Assembly: GCA_035550655.1 (NCBI GenBank)
Contig: DASZOU010000004.1
Coordinates: 372,001-436,000 of the forward strand
DNA length: 64,000 nucleotides
Reading direction: 5' to 3'
From: DASZTV01 sp035550655
Lineage (GTDB): Bacteria; Actinomycetota; Actinomycetes; JAFAQI01
The notes below the pieces were generated by a model, which was not told the DNA's origin, searched no databases, and saw nothing but the letters and a program-made list of their open reading frames with translations. A program made the position numbers and the translations under genes. The stretch's first letter is position 1. The number at the start of each line of letters is the position of its first letter. This document shows, piece after piece, positions 32,152 to 40,862 of the stretch.

Positions 32152-34107
32152 TTACCCCAGGATGACGGAGAGGACCTCGTCGGCGTACTGCTCGAGCTTC
32201 TTCGGCCCCACCCCTGAGACCGCAGCGAGCTCGGCACGGTCGTGCGGCGCCTGCTCCGCGATCGCGACCAGGGTCTTGTTGTCGAAGACCATGAATGCCG
32301 CGATCCCGTCGTCCTGGGCCCGCTTCAGCCGCCACTCCCGCAACCGGACGAACAACGGGTCGTCAGGAAGCTGCGTCTTCGCCGGCTTCGGCCGTTCGTT
32401 CGCCGGCGCCGCCGACGCCGGGCGGATCCCGTCGAGGAAGCGCGACGGCTTGCGGCTGCGGCGGCCGCCGGGCGCGCGGGCGAACGCCCACGACAGGCTG
32501 AGGTGCCGGCGGGCCCGCGTGATGCCGACGTAGAGCAGCCTGCGCTCCTCCGCAACCTGCTCCGGCGTGGAGGCGTGCGTGATCGGCAGCGTTCCGTCGA
32601 CGAGCCCGACGAGATGCACCGCGTCCCACTCGAGGCCCTTCGCGGCATGCAGCGACGCAAGTGTCACCCCTTCGACCGGAGGCGCGTGCTGCGCGTCTGC
32701 CCGGGCGACCAGCTCCGCGACGAACTCCGGGAGCGTCGCGGCGGGGTTCGTTGCTGCGACCTCCTCGGCGAGGCCCACGATCGCGCGGAGCGACTCCCAC
32801 GCGTCCCGCGCCGCGCCCGCCCCACTCGGGGGTGTGTCGGAGAACCCCATCGCGGTCAGGACGTCGGCGACAACGGCTGGCAACGACTCCCCCTGCGTCT
32901 CGGCCTCGGGGCGGGCGGCGCCGCGCAACCGGGTCATCGCCTCCCGGACCTCACGCCGCTGGAAGAAGCGCTCACCGCCCCGGACGATGTACGGCAGACC
33001 CGCATCGGCCAGCGCCGCTTCGTAGACCTCGGACTGCGCGTTGACCCGGAACAAGATCGCCTGCTCGCGCAGCGGTACGCCGGCGTCACGCAGCCGCGCC
33101 ACCTCCCGCGCGACCGCGGTCGCCTCGGCCGGTTCGTCGTCGTACGACGCGAACGACGGTGGCGGGCCGTCCCCGGCCTGCGCGCGCAGCCGCGACTCCG
33201 GCTCGATGCGGTTGGCAAGCTCCACCACCTGGTTCGTCGAGCGGTAGTCGCGGACGAGGCGCACGACACTCGCGCTCGGGAACCGCTTGCCGAAGTCCCG
33301 CAGGTAGTCCGGCGACGCGCCCGTGAAGGAGTAGATGGTCTGGTTCGGGTCGCCGACGACACACAGATCGTCGCGGTCCCCCAGCCACGCATCGAGCAGC
33401 CGCTGCTGCAGCGGGTTCACGTCCTGGTACTCGTCAACGGTGAAGTGCCGGTAGCGCTCCCGCACCTCGCCCGCGATCGTCCGGTTGTTCTCGATCGCCG
33501 CAGCGGTCAGCAGCAGCAGGTCCTCGAAGTCGAGCTGGCCGCGTTCGGCGTTGACCTGCTCGTACGCCGCGAACACGGCTTGCACGGTGTCGAGCTCGAA
33601 CGGCGGCTCCCGACCCGCAACCCTTGCGCGCACCGCGTAGTCGGCGGGCTCCACCAGAGCGGCCTTCGCCCACTCGACCTCGCTGGCAAGGTCGCGTTGC
33701 GCGGGTGCGGCGACCGTGAGCCGGCAGGAAGCAGCCGCGGCGCGGATGGCCGGCAGCTTGCTCTCGAGCAGCGTGGGCCGGGCGCCGGCGGAGATCCGAG
33801 GCCAGAAGTACGTGAGCTGGCGCAGCGCCGCCGAGTGGAAGGTACGGGCCTGGACCCCGTCGGCGCCGAGGGCGCGCAGCCGGGAGCGAAGCTCGCCCGC
33901 GGCCCGCGTCGTGAACGTCACGGCGAGGACGTGCGTCGGCTTCACCTGCCCGCCCAGCACCTGGTACGCGATGCGATGCGTGACGGCACGGGTCTTGCCG
34001 GTGCCGGCTCCGGCGAGGATGCAGACCGGCCCGCGCGGGGCGGTGACCGCCTCGCGCTGCTCGTCGTCGAGGCCCGCGAGCACGCGCTCGAGCGGGTCCT
34101 GGGTCAT
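32152..34107 (-). CDS. uvrD2: ATP-dependent DNA helicase UvrD2
   Basis: This superfamily I helicase (651 residues) has Walker A AGAGTGKT (32-39), DEYQDVNPLQQ, GDPNQTIYSFTGA, DYRSTNQV, LHAAKGLEWDAVHLVGL and YVGITRARRHL. A C-terminal HRDC domain (about 575-651, ending AVSGVGPKKLEQYADEVL) marks the UvrD2 type of actinomycetes over UvrD1 or PcrA. ATG 34107 has GAGGA upstream. It is divergent from a mycoredoxin gene, as in mycobacteria. Confidence 0.93.
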   Translation of the reverse strand: MTQDPLERVLAGLDDEQREAVTAPRGPVCILAGAGTGKTRAVTHRIAYQVLGGQVKPTHVLAVTFTTRAAGELRSRLRALGADGVQARTFHSAALRQLTYFWPRISAGARPTLLESKLPAIRAAAASCRLTVAAPAQRDLASEVEWAKAALVEPADYAVRARVAGREPPFELDTVQAVFAAYEQVNAERGQLDFEDLLLLTAAAIENNRTIAGEVRERYRHFTVDEYQDVNPLQQRLLDAWLGDRDDLCVVGDPNQTIYSFTGASPDYLRDFGKRFPSASVVRLVRDYRSTNQVVELANRIEPESRLRAQAGDGPPPSFASYDDEPAEATAVAREVARLRDAGVPLREQAILFRVNAQSEVYEAALADAGLPYIVRGGERFFQRREVREAMTRLRGAARPEAETQGESLPAVVADVLTAMGFSDTPPSGAGAARDAWESLRAIVGLAEEVAATNPAATLPEFVAELVARADAQHAPPVEGVTLASLHAAKGLEWDAVHLVGLVDGTLPITHASTPEQVAEERRLLYVGITRARRHLSLSWAFARAPGGRRSRKPSRFLDGIRPASAAPANERPKPAKTQLPDDPLFVRLREWRLKRAQDDGIAAFMVFDNKTLVAIAEQAPHDRAELAAVSGVGPKKLEQYADEVLSVILG

Positions 34108-34229
34108 GCGAGCATCCTCGCAGGGCCCTCCGACGTCGCTGTCGCCGACAGTGGCGCGGGAAGGGGAACAACCCACCGCGTGGAATCGTTGTTGACGGTG
34201 CAACCACCACGACCCTGAAGGAGCGCACG

Positions 34230-34475
34230 ATGTCCGGCCGGCTGACGATGTACAGCACCAGCTGGTGTGGCGTGTGCGTGCGCCTCAAGCGCGGCCTCGA
34301 ACGCGAGGGCATCGACTTCGACGAGATCAACATCGAGGAAGACCCGGCCGCCGAGGCCTTCGTCCTGGAGACGAACCAGGGTACGGCCACGGTCCCGACC
34401 GTCGTGCTCCCCAACGGCGAGGTCATGACCAACCCGCCGCTTCCGGAGCTGCTCGCCGCCCTCAACGCCGCCTAG
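34230..34475 (+). CDS. Mycoredoxin/glutaredoxin-like protein
   Basis: The 81-residue thioredoxin-fold protein has the active site WCGVC (Cys13, Cys16), the cis-proline region ATVPTV near 53-58 and NGEVMTNP after it. Mycoredoxins reduce mycothiol-mixed disulfides. The usual mycoredoxin-1 site is CGYC, so CGVC is a small variation. GAAGGAG precedes ATG 34230. Its place opposite uvrD2 matches the mycobacterial mrx1 locus. Confidence 0.88.
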   Translation: MSGRLTMYSTSWCGVCVRLKRGLEREGIDFDEINIEEDPAAEAFVLETNQGTATVPTVVLPNGEVMTNPPLPELLAALNAA

Positions 34476-34495
34476 CTGCCTGCTACGTTCCCGCC

Positions 34496-35284
34496 GTGGC
34501 TGACATCGCGGGAATGCTCGCCGATCTGCGCGCGGAATCCGACGACCTCGACGCCGTCATCGCCGGCGCCGGACCCGACGGGATGTCACGCCCGACTCCG
34601 GCCGAGGGCTGGTCCGTCTCCGACACCCTGGGCCACCTCTGGTTCTTCGACCGGGAGGGGCGCCGAGCGCTCGAGGACCCCGAGGGCTTCACCGCCAGCG
34701 TCGAGGCGCTGATGGCCGACCCCGCCGCGTTCATGGAAGGGCACATCGCGACGATCCGCGGTCTCGGCGACGCACTCGTTCCCTCGTGGCAGGAGGAGCG
34801 TCGCAACATCATCGACGCCCTCGGCGCCGTCGACCCGAAGGCCAGGGTGCCTTGGTACGGCCCGCCGATGTCACCGATGTCGTTTGGCACGGCGCGGCTG
34901 ATGGAGACATGGGCGCACGGCCAGGACATCGCCGACGCGCTCGGCGTGCGGCGCGAGCCGACCGACCGGCTGCGCCACGTCGCATACCTCGGTGTGATCA
35001 CCCGCGGCTTCTCCTACGTCGTACGCGGCAGGGAAGCACCCGAGGTCCCCGTGTACGTCGCGCTCACCGCCCCGAGCGGCGCCGAGTGGACGTGGGGCGA
35101 TCCTGCCGCCGCCGACTCGGTGCGCGGGCCCGCGCTGGACTTCTGCCTGCGGGTGACGCAACGCCGGATGCTCGACGATCTGTCGCTCGAGGTGACCGGC
35201 GACGCCGCCCGGGAATGGATGGAGATCGCGCAAGCCTTCGCCGGCGGGCCAACTGTCACGGACGAAACCCGCCGCGGCCTCTGA
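34496..35284 (+). CDS. TIGR03084-type DinB/mycothiol-dependent metalloenzyme-like protein
   Basis: The 262-residue protein belongs to the DinB-like four-helix bundles common in mycothiol producers. The metal ligands appear as LGHLWFFD near 42-49 and METWAHGQDIADALG near 137-151. The likely activity is mycothiol-dependent isomerase or transferase, with unknown substrate. GTG 34496 lies 20 bp after the mycoredoxin gene, so both are probably co-transcribed. Palindromic element B1 begins directly after its stop. Confidence 0.82.
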   Translation: MADIAGMLADLRAESDDLDAVIAGAGPDGMSRPTPAEGWSVSDTLGHLWFFDREGRRALEDPEGFTASVEALMADPAAFMEGHIATIRGLGDALVPSWQEERRNIIDALGAVDPKARVPWYGPPMSPMSFGTARLMETWAHGQDIADALGVRREPTDRLRHVAYLGVITRGFSYVVRGREAPEVPVYVALTAPSGAEWTWGDPAAADSVRGPALDFCLRVTQRRMLDDLSLEVTGDAAREWMEIAQAFAGGPTVTDETRRGL

Positions 35285-35355
35285 AAGCAATGTGGCATTG
35301 CCCACCCAAAACCAGCTGCGAACCGTGAAATCGGGGAGGCAATGCCACATTGCTT
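35285..35355. repeat. Palindromic element B, copy 1
   Basis: Arms 35285-35302 (AAGCAATGTGGCATTGCC) and 35338-35355 form a perfect 18-bp inverted repeat around 35 nt. Each arm is itself a small palindrome, GCAATG-TGG-CATTGC. It begins at the base after the TGA of the preceding gene. A diverged copy is at 47383-47453. Confidence 0.85.
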
Positions 35356-35391
35356 GCGATGAGTCCCGGCGACGGCGGACGTCTTGACGGC

Positions 35392-35922
35392 ATGCGATCG
35401 AAGAACCTGGGCGAGCTCTACGACCTGCCGCTGGTCGACTGGACGCGCGTCACCGACCGGCTGGCGCAGGGGCTGACCCTGCCGCCGGGCACCGGCGGCC
35501 CGGACCACCACACCATCTGGCTGGTCACCACCAACGACGACGGCAGCCCTCACGTCAACGGGATCGGCGCGGTATGGGTCGACGACACGTTCTGGTTCTG
35601 CACCGGCGCGACGAGCCGAAAGGGCCGCAACCTCGCCCGTGACCCACGATGCGCGATGAGCCTCGCCACCAGCGAGATGGAGCTCGTGGTCGAGGGCACC
35701 GCGGAGCGCGTCACCAACCACGAGACCGTCGCCCGGCTCTGCGCGCGGTGGGCGGACGAGTGGCCGTGCACGGTGGACGAATCGGGTGAGGCGCTGACCG
35801 CGCCGTTCAGCGCCCCGTCCGCCGGCCCTCCGCCGTGGGCGATCTATCGGATGACGCTGACCAGTGCGCACGCCCTGACTATCAGTGACCCCGCCGGCGC
35901 GACGCGCTGGGACTTCGACTAG
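35392..35922 (+). CDS. Pyridoxamine 5'-phosphate oxidase-like (FMN/F420-binding split barrel) protein
   Basis: The split-barrel fold is seen in HTIWLVTTNDDGSPHVNGIGAVW, FWFCTGATSRKGRNLARDPRCAMSL and MELVVEGTAERV. Such proteins bind FMN or F420 and reduce varied substrates. The chosen start at 35392 gives MRSKNLGELYDLPLVDW, the typical beginning of this subgroup; ATG 35359 would add 11 residues and lie right next to element B1. It has 176 residues and is convergent with the MFS gene. Confidence 0.82.
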   Translation: MRSKNLGELYDLPLVDWTRVTDRLAQGLTLPPGTGGPDHHTIWLVTTNDDGSPHVNGIGAVWVDDTFWFCTGATSRKGRNLARDPRCAMSLATSEMELVVEGTAERVTNHETVARLCARWADEWPCTVDESGEALTAPFSAPSAGPPPWAIYRMTLTSAHALTISDPAGATRWDFD

Positions 35923-35928
35923 GCGACC

Positions 35929-37392
35929 TCAGTCCACCGACGCCGCGAGCTCGCTCTCCGCGTGCCGTTGCTGATCGGCCTTGCGAGGCCGCTTCACCAT
36001 TGTTGGCGCCGCGTCGGCATCGACAATGGTGAGCGCGAAGCACGCGGCAATCAAGGCCAGACCGGCCGCTACGACGAACGCCCAGTGGAAGGCAGCGAGA
36101 TTCGGCTGGGTGTGGTGCCGGACGACGCGTACGACGCCGACGGCGCTGATCACCGTGGTCAGGACCGCGACGCCGAACGCACTGCCGACCTGGCGCGAGG
36201 TGTTGAACAGCGTCGAGCCTCGACCGGTGCTCGAGTGGCTGATCGTGGCAAACGCCGCGGCTTGCACCGGCGTGAAGACGTGTGCGATCGAGACCCCGAG
36301 GAAGAACATCAGCACCCGCGGCACCCAGAGGTTCGTCGAGAAGCCGACCAGGGTCATCATCAAGGCGAGCGCGGCGACGGCGGTCAGCCCACTCGCCATC
36401 AGCCGGCGCGGTCCGACGTACGGGTACAGGCGGGTCGAGATCTGGGCGCCGATCATCACGCCGACCGCCTCGGGGAAGGTGCTCAGTCCGGCGTTGAGCG
36501 CAGTCAGCCCGAGCCCCGCCTGGAAGAACAGCGCGACGACGTAGAGCGTCCCGAGGAACGCCGCCATCCCGATGAAGATGATCAGCATCGATGACCGGAA
36601 CAGCCGGTTGCCGACCAGCCGCAGATCGATCATCGGTGCCTCGACCCGCAGCTCGTACGCCACGAGTGCCGCCAGCAGTACGACGCCCGCGGCACCGATC
36701 CCGAGGATCAGCGGTGAGGTCCAACCTCGGCTCGGCCCTTCTGACAGCGCGTACATCAGCGCGGGAAGCCCGCAGCCGGCGAGCAGGAAGCCGCCGACGT
36801 CGAATCGACCGGCTGCCGCCTCCTTGTGCTCCTCGAGGAAGAGGATCCCGAACCCGAGCGCGGCCGCACCGATGGGAAGGTTGACGAAGAAGACCCATCG
36901 CCACGACACGTCCGTGACCAGCAAGCCACCGAGCACCGGGCCGAGAGCCGGCGCGAAGGCGGTCGGCACGATCAGGATGCGCGAGGCGCGGACGCGCTCG
37001 GCCGGCGGGAACGTCCGGTAGAGCAACGCCATCCCGATCGGGGTCAGCATTCCGCCGCCGACGCCTTGCAGGATGCGGAAGATCACGAGCTGCGTGAGCG
37101 ACTGCGACAGTCCGCACAGCGCCGACGCGCCGGTGAAGATCACGATCGCGACGAGCAGCATCCGCTTCATTCCGAACCGGTCGCCGAGCCATCCGGACGC
37201 CGGGATGAAGATCGCGAGGCTGACGAGGAAGCCGACGACCACGCCACCGATGTGGTCAGGAGAGACGTGGAACTGGCGCGCCAGCCTCGGCAGCGTGACG
37301 TTGACGATGGTGATGTCCATGATCGCCATGAACATCGCCGAGACGTAGACCACGCTTACCGCGATCTTCTGGTTGATCCGGTCGGCGAGCAC
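35929..37392 (-). CDS. MFS transporter, DHA2 family (EmrB/QacA type)
   Basis: This 14-helix transporter of 487 residues has the family's first-helix motif MAIMDITIVNVTLPRLA, the loop GWLGDRFGMKRM, and motif C ALGPVLGGLLV. SWRWVFFVNLPIG follows, typical of DHA2 drug exporters driven by protons. No regulator adjoins it. ATG 37392. The C-terminal tail is charged and cytoplasmic. The substrate cannot be told. Confidence 0.92.
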   Translation of the reverse strand: MLADRINQKIAVSVVYVSAMFMAIMDITIVNVTLPRLARQFHVSPDHIGGVVVGFLVSLAIFIPASGWLGDRFGMKRMLLVAIVIFTGASALCGLSQSLTQLVIFRILQGVGGGMLTPIGMALLYRTFPPAERVRASRILIVPTAFAPALGPVLGGLLVTDVSWRWVFFVNLPIGAAALGFGILFLEEHKEAAAGRFDVGGFLLAGCGLPALMYALSEGPSRGWTSPLILGIGAAGVVLLAALVAYELRVEAPMIDLRLVGNRLFRSSMLIIFIGMAAFLGTLYVVALFFQAGLGLTALNAGLSTFPEAVGVMIGAQISTRLYPYVGPRRLMASGLTAVAALALMMTLVGFSTNLWVPRVLMFFLGVSIAHVFTPVQAAAFATISHSSTGRGSTLFNTSRQVGSAFGVAVLTTVISAVGVVRVVRHHTQPNLAAFHWAFVVAAGLALIAACFALTIVDADAAPTMVKRPRKADQQRHAESELAASVD

Positions 37393-37468
37393 GTCTTAAG
37401 CGAACACCACTTCCGCAACGGAGATTCCCGGCAGGTGTCCCGGCGTACCGCCGCGAACCTTGTTGATC

Positions 37469-38617
37469 ATGCATCGGAGGGGGTGGCTGGCGGCGGCGCT
37501 GCTGCCCGCGCTTCTGGCAGCTCCCCTTCCGGGCTCGCTCGCCGCCGCGGGCGCGAGCGCGAAACCCTCGACGGCGACGTCGCTGTGCCCGCCGGCGACA
37601 CCGCTCGCGCACCCGGTCGCCGCGAAGCGGCTGCGGTTCGGCATCGACCCCGGCCTTGCCGGCAACCCGCTGCCTTCGCTGAAGGGTCCGGTGCCGGTCA
37701 ACCACCGCGCCGAACGCAACTCGCTGCACGCGCTCCGGCCGCACGCCCACACCCTCGTCATCCGGCTGAACCGGCTGTTCTGGTCCGGTGGCAACAAGCT
37801 GCTGCAGACCTTCGCCCGCGAAGCCAGGTCGTACGGCAAGCAGGGGTACGACGTCGAGGTCCAGGTGCGCTACCACCCGACGACGGCCAACAACGGCAAC
37901 ATCGACGCCTGGTCGCGATGGGTTCGCCACGTGGTCGACGTACTCGGCACGAACAAGGCCCTGACCGGGCTGACGATCACCAACGAGGTCAACCTCGCGA
38001 TCTCGCCCAACACCTCCGACGGGTCGTTCAAGTCTGCGAAGTCCGCTCTGGTGAAGGGCGTCGAAGCGGCGCACGACCAGCTGCGCAGCCACGGGTGGGC
38101 GCACCGGGTGGCGGTCGGCTTCACCTTCGCCTACCGCCTCGAGCCCACCGCGGACGAGGGCCTGTTCAGCTACCTCGCCACCAACGGCGGCGCACGGTTC
38201 CGCGACGCCCTCGGGTTCGTGGGGGTCGACGTCTACCCCGGCACGGTCTACCCGCCGACGCTCGTGCCGCCGGCCGACACCGCCGGCAGCGAGATGGCGT
38301 CCGCGATCGCGACGATGCGCACCTGCTACCTGCCGATCGCCAACATCCCGCAAGCCACGCCGCTGTGGGTGACCGAGAACGGCTTCCCGTCGAACGGCAC
38401 CGGCAACACCTCCCAGGTCGACGCGCTGCGCGAGATGGTCGACGCGGTGCACGGCTACGGCGGCAGCTACAACGTCACGGACTACCGCTGGTTCAACCTG
38501 CGCGACAACAACTCGCAAGGCAGCGGCCTGTTCGACCAGGACGGACTGCTGCGTGACAACGACGCCCGCAAGCCGTCCTTCGCGGCGTACCGCACCCTCA
38601 TCAAGCGCTACGGCTGA
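37469..38617 (+). CDS. Secreted clan GH-A-like glycoside hydrolase
   Basis: A signal peptide (RRGWLAAALLPALLAAPLPG, cut near Ala-Ala-Gly about 26) is followed by a TIM-barrel-like domain. The pair TNEVN (Glu173) and WVTENGF (Glu303) is laid out like the acid/base on strand 4 and the nucleophile on strand 7 of retaining clan GH-A glycosidases. GVDVYPGT and RWFNLRDN also fit barrel strands. The family and substrate are not identified. ATG 37469 is used; two upstream TTG codons are in frame. Its stop lies inside the left arm of palindromic element A2. Confidence 0.78.
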   Translation: MHRRGWLAAALLPALLAAPLPGSLAAAGASAKPSTATSLCPPATPLAHPVAAKRLRFGIDPGLAGNPLPSLKGPVPVNHRAERNSLHALRPHAHTLVIRLNRLFWSGGNKLLQTFAREARSYGKQGYDVEVQVRYHPTTANNGNIDAWSRWVRHVVDVLGTNKALTGLTITNEVNLAISPNTSDGSFKSAKSALVKGVEAAHDQLRSHGWAHRVAVGFTFAYRLEPTADEGLFSYLATNGGARFRDALGFVGVDVYPGTVYPPTLVPPADTAGSEMASAIATMRTCYLPIANIPQATPLWVTENGFPSNGTGNTSQVDALREMVDAVHGYGGSYNVTDYRWFNLRDNNSQGSGLFDQDGLLRDNDARKPSFAAYRTLIKRYG

Positions 38618-38688
38618 TCCGCCGAACTTGCAAGAAACGACCGAAAGTTCGCGCGAAACAGGCCGAAAGTGCAAGTTCGGCGGTCAGC
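38613..38688. repeat. Palindromic element A, copy 2
   Basis: Arms 38613-38631 and 38671-38688 pair over 18 bp with one bulged T, around 39 nt. The inner part shares ACCGAAA, TTCG and CGAAAGT with copy 1 at 28969-29025. Both arms contain stop codons: TGA of the glycosidase gene (38615-38617) and, on the other strand, the stop of the nudC gene (38684-38686). Confidence 0.85.
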
Positions 38689-39541
38689 GGTTGAGCCAGC
38701 CGGTGATCAGCCAGTGCGCAATCGACGTCGGCGGCGGGAGCACCGCGTTCTCGCGGACCAGCTCCTCGCGGGTGAACCACCGCACGTCCTCGAGCTCGTG
38801 GTCACGCTCGGCGATGTCACCGCCGACCACGCGCGCCTCGTAGCCGAGCATCAGCGACTGGGGAAACGGCCACGGCTGGCTCGCCTGGTAGGCGACGTCG
38901 TCGACGGTGACCCCGGTCTCCTCGCGGACCTCGCGGTGAACCGCCTGCTCCGCCGACTCGCCCGCCTCGACGAAGCCCGCGATCGTGGAGTAGCGGCCGC
39001 GCGGCCATGACGGCTGCCGTCCGAGCAGCGCCCGATCGCCGCCGTCATGCAGCAGGACGATGATCGCCGGATCGGTGCGCGGGAAGTGCTGCGAGCCGTC
39101 GGCGACGCAGACCCGCGACCAGCCGGCCTGGGCGATGCGGGTCTCCGCGCCGCACCGCGGGCAGTGCCGGTGACTCGCGTGCCAGTTGCCCAGCGCGACG
39201 AGCGTGACGAGCAGGCCCGCTTCCAGGTCGGAGAGCGCCGCGCCGACCTCGCGCAGCCCGAGCAGTCGCGCGCCGAGCACGTTGCGCGGCGTACCGGTCG
39301 AGCCCCAGTAGGCGACGCCAGCGTCATCGACGCCGAGCAGGATCCGCTCCCCCTCGCCGTCCCACGCCGAGGCCTCGACGAACCGGAGCTCGGGCCCGCC
39401 GTCCTCGGCGACCATCGCGCGCCCGTCGGAGTCGAGGACCAGCAGCCGCCCGGTCTGCCACGCCTCGGCCAACCAGGCCTCGTCGTCGCGCCGCCCCGCA
39501 GCGCGGTCCACCGCGGTGCGGGACAAGGCGGGGATGCTCAC
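38684..39541 (-). CDS. nudC: NADH pyrophosphatase (Nudix)
   Basis: NudC hydrolyses NAD(H) and can remove NAD caps from RNA. The 285-residue protein has the zinc-ribbon part HCPRC (Cys127, Cys130) and Cys145, a Nudix box GFVEAGESAEQAVHREVREETG (189-210) and the diagnostic SQPWPFPQS (221-229). The expected fourth zinc cysteine, three residues after Cys145, is Asp instead, so zinc binding may be altered. From memory, nudC also lies near uvrD2 in mycobacteria. Confidence 0.92.
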   Translation of the reverse strand: MSIPALSRTAVDRAAGRRDDEAWLAEAWQTGRLLVLDSDGRAMVAEDGGPELRFVEASAWDGEGERILLGVDDAGVAYWGSTGTPRNVLGARLLGLREVGAALSDLEAGLLVTLVALGNWHASHRHCPRCGAETRIAQAGWSRVCVADGSQHFPRTDPAIIVLLHDGGDRALLGRQPSWPRGRYSTIAGFVEAGESAEQAVHREVREETGVTVDDVAYQASQPWPFPQSLMLGYEARVVGGDIAERDHELEDVRWFTREELVRENAVLPPPTSIAHWLITGWLNR

Positions 39542-39554
39542 CCCGCCACCGTAG

Positions 39555-40310
39555 TTACCGCTTGATGACGCGTTGCGTGGCCACCACGAAACGCTGCGAG
39601 GCGGCGTCCCAGCGCCAGGTCACGCGGTACTCGGTTCCGGCAGCGCAGTACGGCGTGCAGTCGTTGTGGATCGACACGAACTTCCCACCCACCACATGCC
39701 CGTACGGCTGGCCTGTCCCCGGGTAGGCGCAGCTGAGCTCCCGGTTCGCGCAGCGCGCGAACCTCGCATCCCGCCACGTCCCGTTGTCGTCGTAGAACAC
39801 CCCACCGAAGTACGTCACGTCGCCGCCCTTGTCACGCTCGGCGAACGACGCGTGACCCGGAATCACCGACTCGCCGCCGGACAGCCGCAGGATGTACTGG
39901 CCGGCGCCGTGCGGGCGCGCGACCGAGCCGTCGGCCTGCCACGCGCCGTCGACGTACCTCGCGATGACCACGGCGTTCTTGGTGGCGTATGCACCGACGT
40001 ACCCCGATCCGGTCTCGAGCGGGCCGGCCACGTGCTTGCCGTGATGCGCCGCGGCATACGACGCGAGCGACTCCTCCGACGGAGCCTGCGAGACCTGGAT
40101 CCGGCTCGACCCGCCACCCGGCACGACCACCAGCACCACGGCGACGATCGCTGCTGCGGCAACCGCGACGGTCGCGCCGAGTGAGTACCGCAGCCGCCGA
40201 CGGCGCGCCGCGCGGGCACGAAGCTCCTCCAGCGGCGGCGCCGCCGGGTCAAGCGGAGCGACCGCGCGCTGCAGCTGTTCGCGAATGGCCCGCTCATCGA
40301 TCGCGTTCAC
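39555..40310 (-). CDS. Membrane-anchored extracytoplasmic protein paired with an ECF sigma factor
   Basis: A cytoplasmic part of about 42 residues (ending ARAARRRRLRYS) is followed by one membrane helix (about 43-66). An outer domain of 180 residues comes next, with five cysteines (ARCANRELSCAYPG, NDCTPYCAAG). It overlaps the sigma gene by 4 bp, so the pair is co-translated. The position suggests an anti-sigma or sensor role, yet no zinc anti-sigma motif (HxxxCxxC) is present; this is inference from location. Confidence 0.72.
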   Translation of the reverse strand: MNAIDERAIREQLQRAVAPLDPAAPPLEELRARAARRRRLRYSLGATVAVAAAAIVAVVLVVVPGGGSSRIQVSQAPSEESLASYAAAHHGKHVAGPLETGSGYVGAYATKNAVVIARYVDGAWQADGSVARPHGAGQYILRLSGGESVIPGHASFAERDKGGDVTYFGGVFYDDNGTWRDARFARCANRELSCAYPGTGQPYGHVVGGKFVSIHNDCTPYCAAGTEYRVTWRWDAASQRFVVATQRVIKR

Positions 40311-40801
40311 TGCGTCACCTTCAAGATCTGGGCGAGACGTTCGAGGCCTCGCGAGGTGTAGGACTTCACAGCTCCGACGCTGACGCCCATCACGTCAGCG
40401 GTCTGCGCCTCCGTCAGGTCGGCGTAGTAGCGAAGCGCGATGGCTTCCCGCATCCGGCGGGGCAGCTCGCGCATCGCCGCGATGACCGCGGCGCGCTCCA
40501 CCGTGCTGATGGCGCCGTCGTCGACGCGGTCCGGGCGATGCACGAGCGGCGCGTGGCGGGCCGCCACCAGGCGGCGACGCAACGACGAGCGCGCGAGGTT
40601 CAACACCGTCGTGCGGAGGTACGCGAGCCCGGCATCGGGATCGCTCAGCCGTTCCAGCCGGCGGCTTGCCGCGAGCCGTACGTACGCCTCCTGTACGACG
40701 TCCTCGCACGCCGCGGTCTCGTCGAGCAGCAGGGCTGCGAGCCGCACCAGCGAGCGGTAGTGGACGACGTACAGCGACGCAAGGTCATCCGCGCCCGCCA
40801 T
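40307..40801 (-). CDS. ECF RNA polymerase sigma factor, SigE-like family
   Basis: Of 164 residues, region 2 has LASLYVVHYRSLVRLAALLL with DVVQEAYVRL (-10 recognition). Region 4 has ELPRRMREAIALRYYADLTEAQTADVMGVSVGAVKSYTSRGLERL, a full -35 helix-turn-helix. The ATG at 40801 is preceded by CGAGGA at 7 nt; longer frames would run into adnB. It is followed by a membrane protein with which it overlaps. It probably answers an envelope signal. Confidence 0.9.
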   Translation of the reverse strand: MAGADDLASLYVVHYRSLVRLAALLLDETAACEDVVQEAYVRLAASRRLERLSDPDAGLAYLRTTVLNLARSSLRRRLVAARHAPLVHRPDRVDDGAISTVERAAVIAAMRELPRRMREAIALRYYADLTEAQTADVMGVSVGAVKSYTSRGLERLAQILKVTQ

Positions 40802-40862
40802 CCGCACATCCTCGCGTGCGCCCATCGCGTTCAGATCGATCACGCCAGTCCAGACGCGCGGC

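Noticed and set aside
32242..34218. A 658-codon open frame opposite uvrD2
   Set aside because: It covers a clear helicase on the other strand and has no domain or ribosome site; high GC removes stops on the antisense strand.
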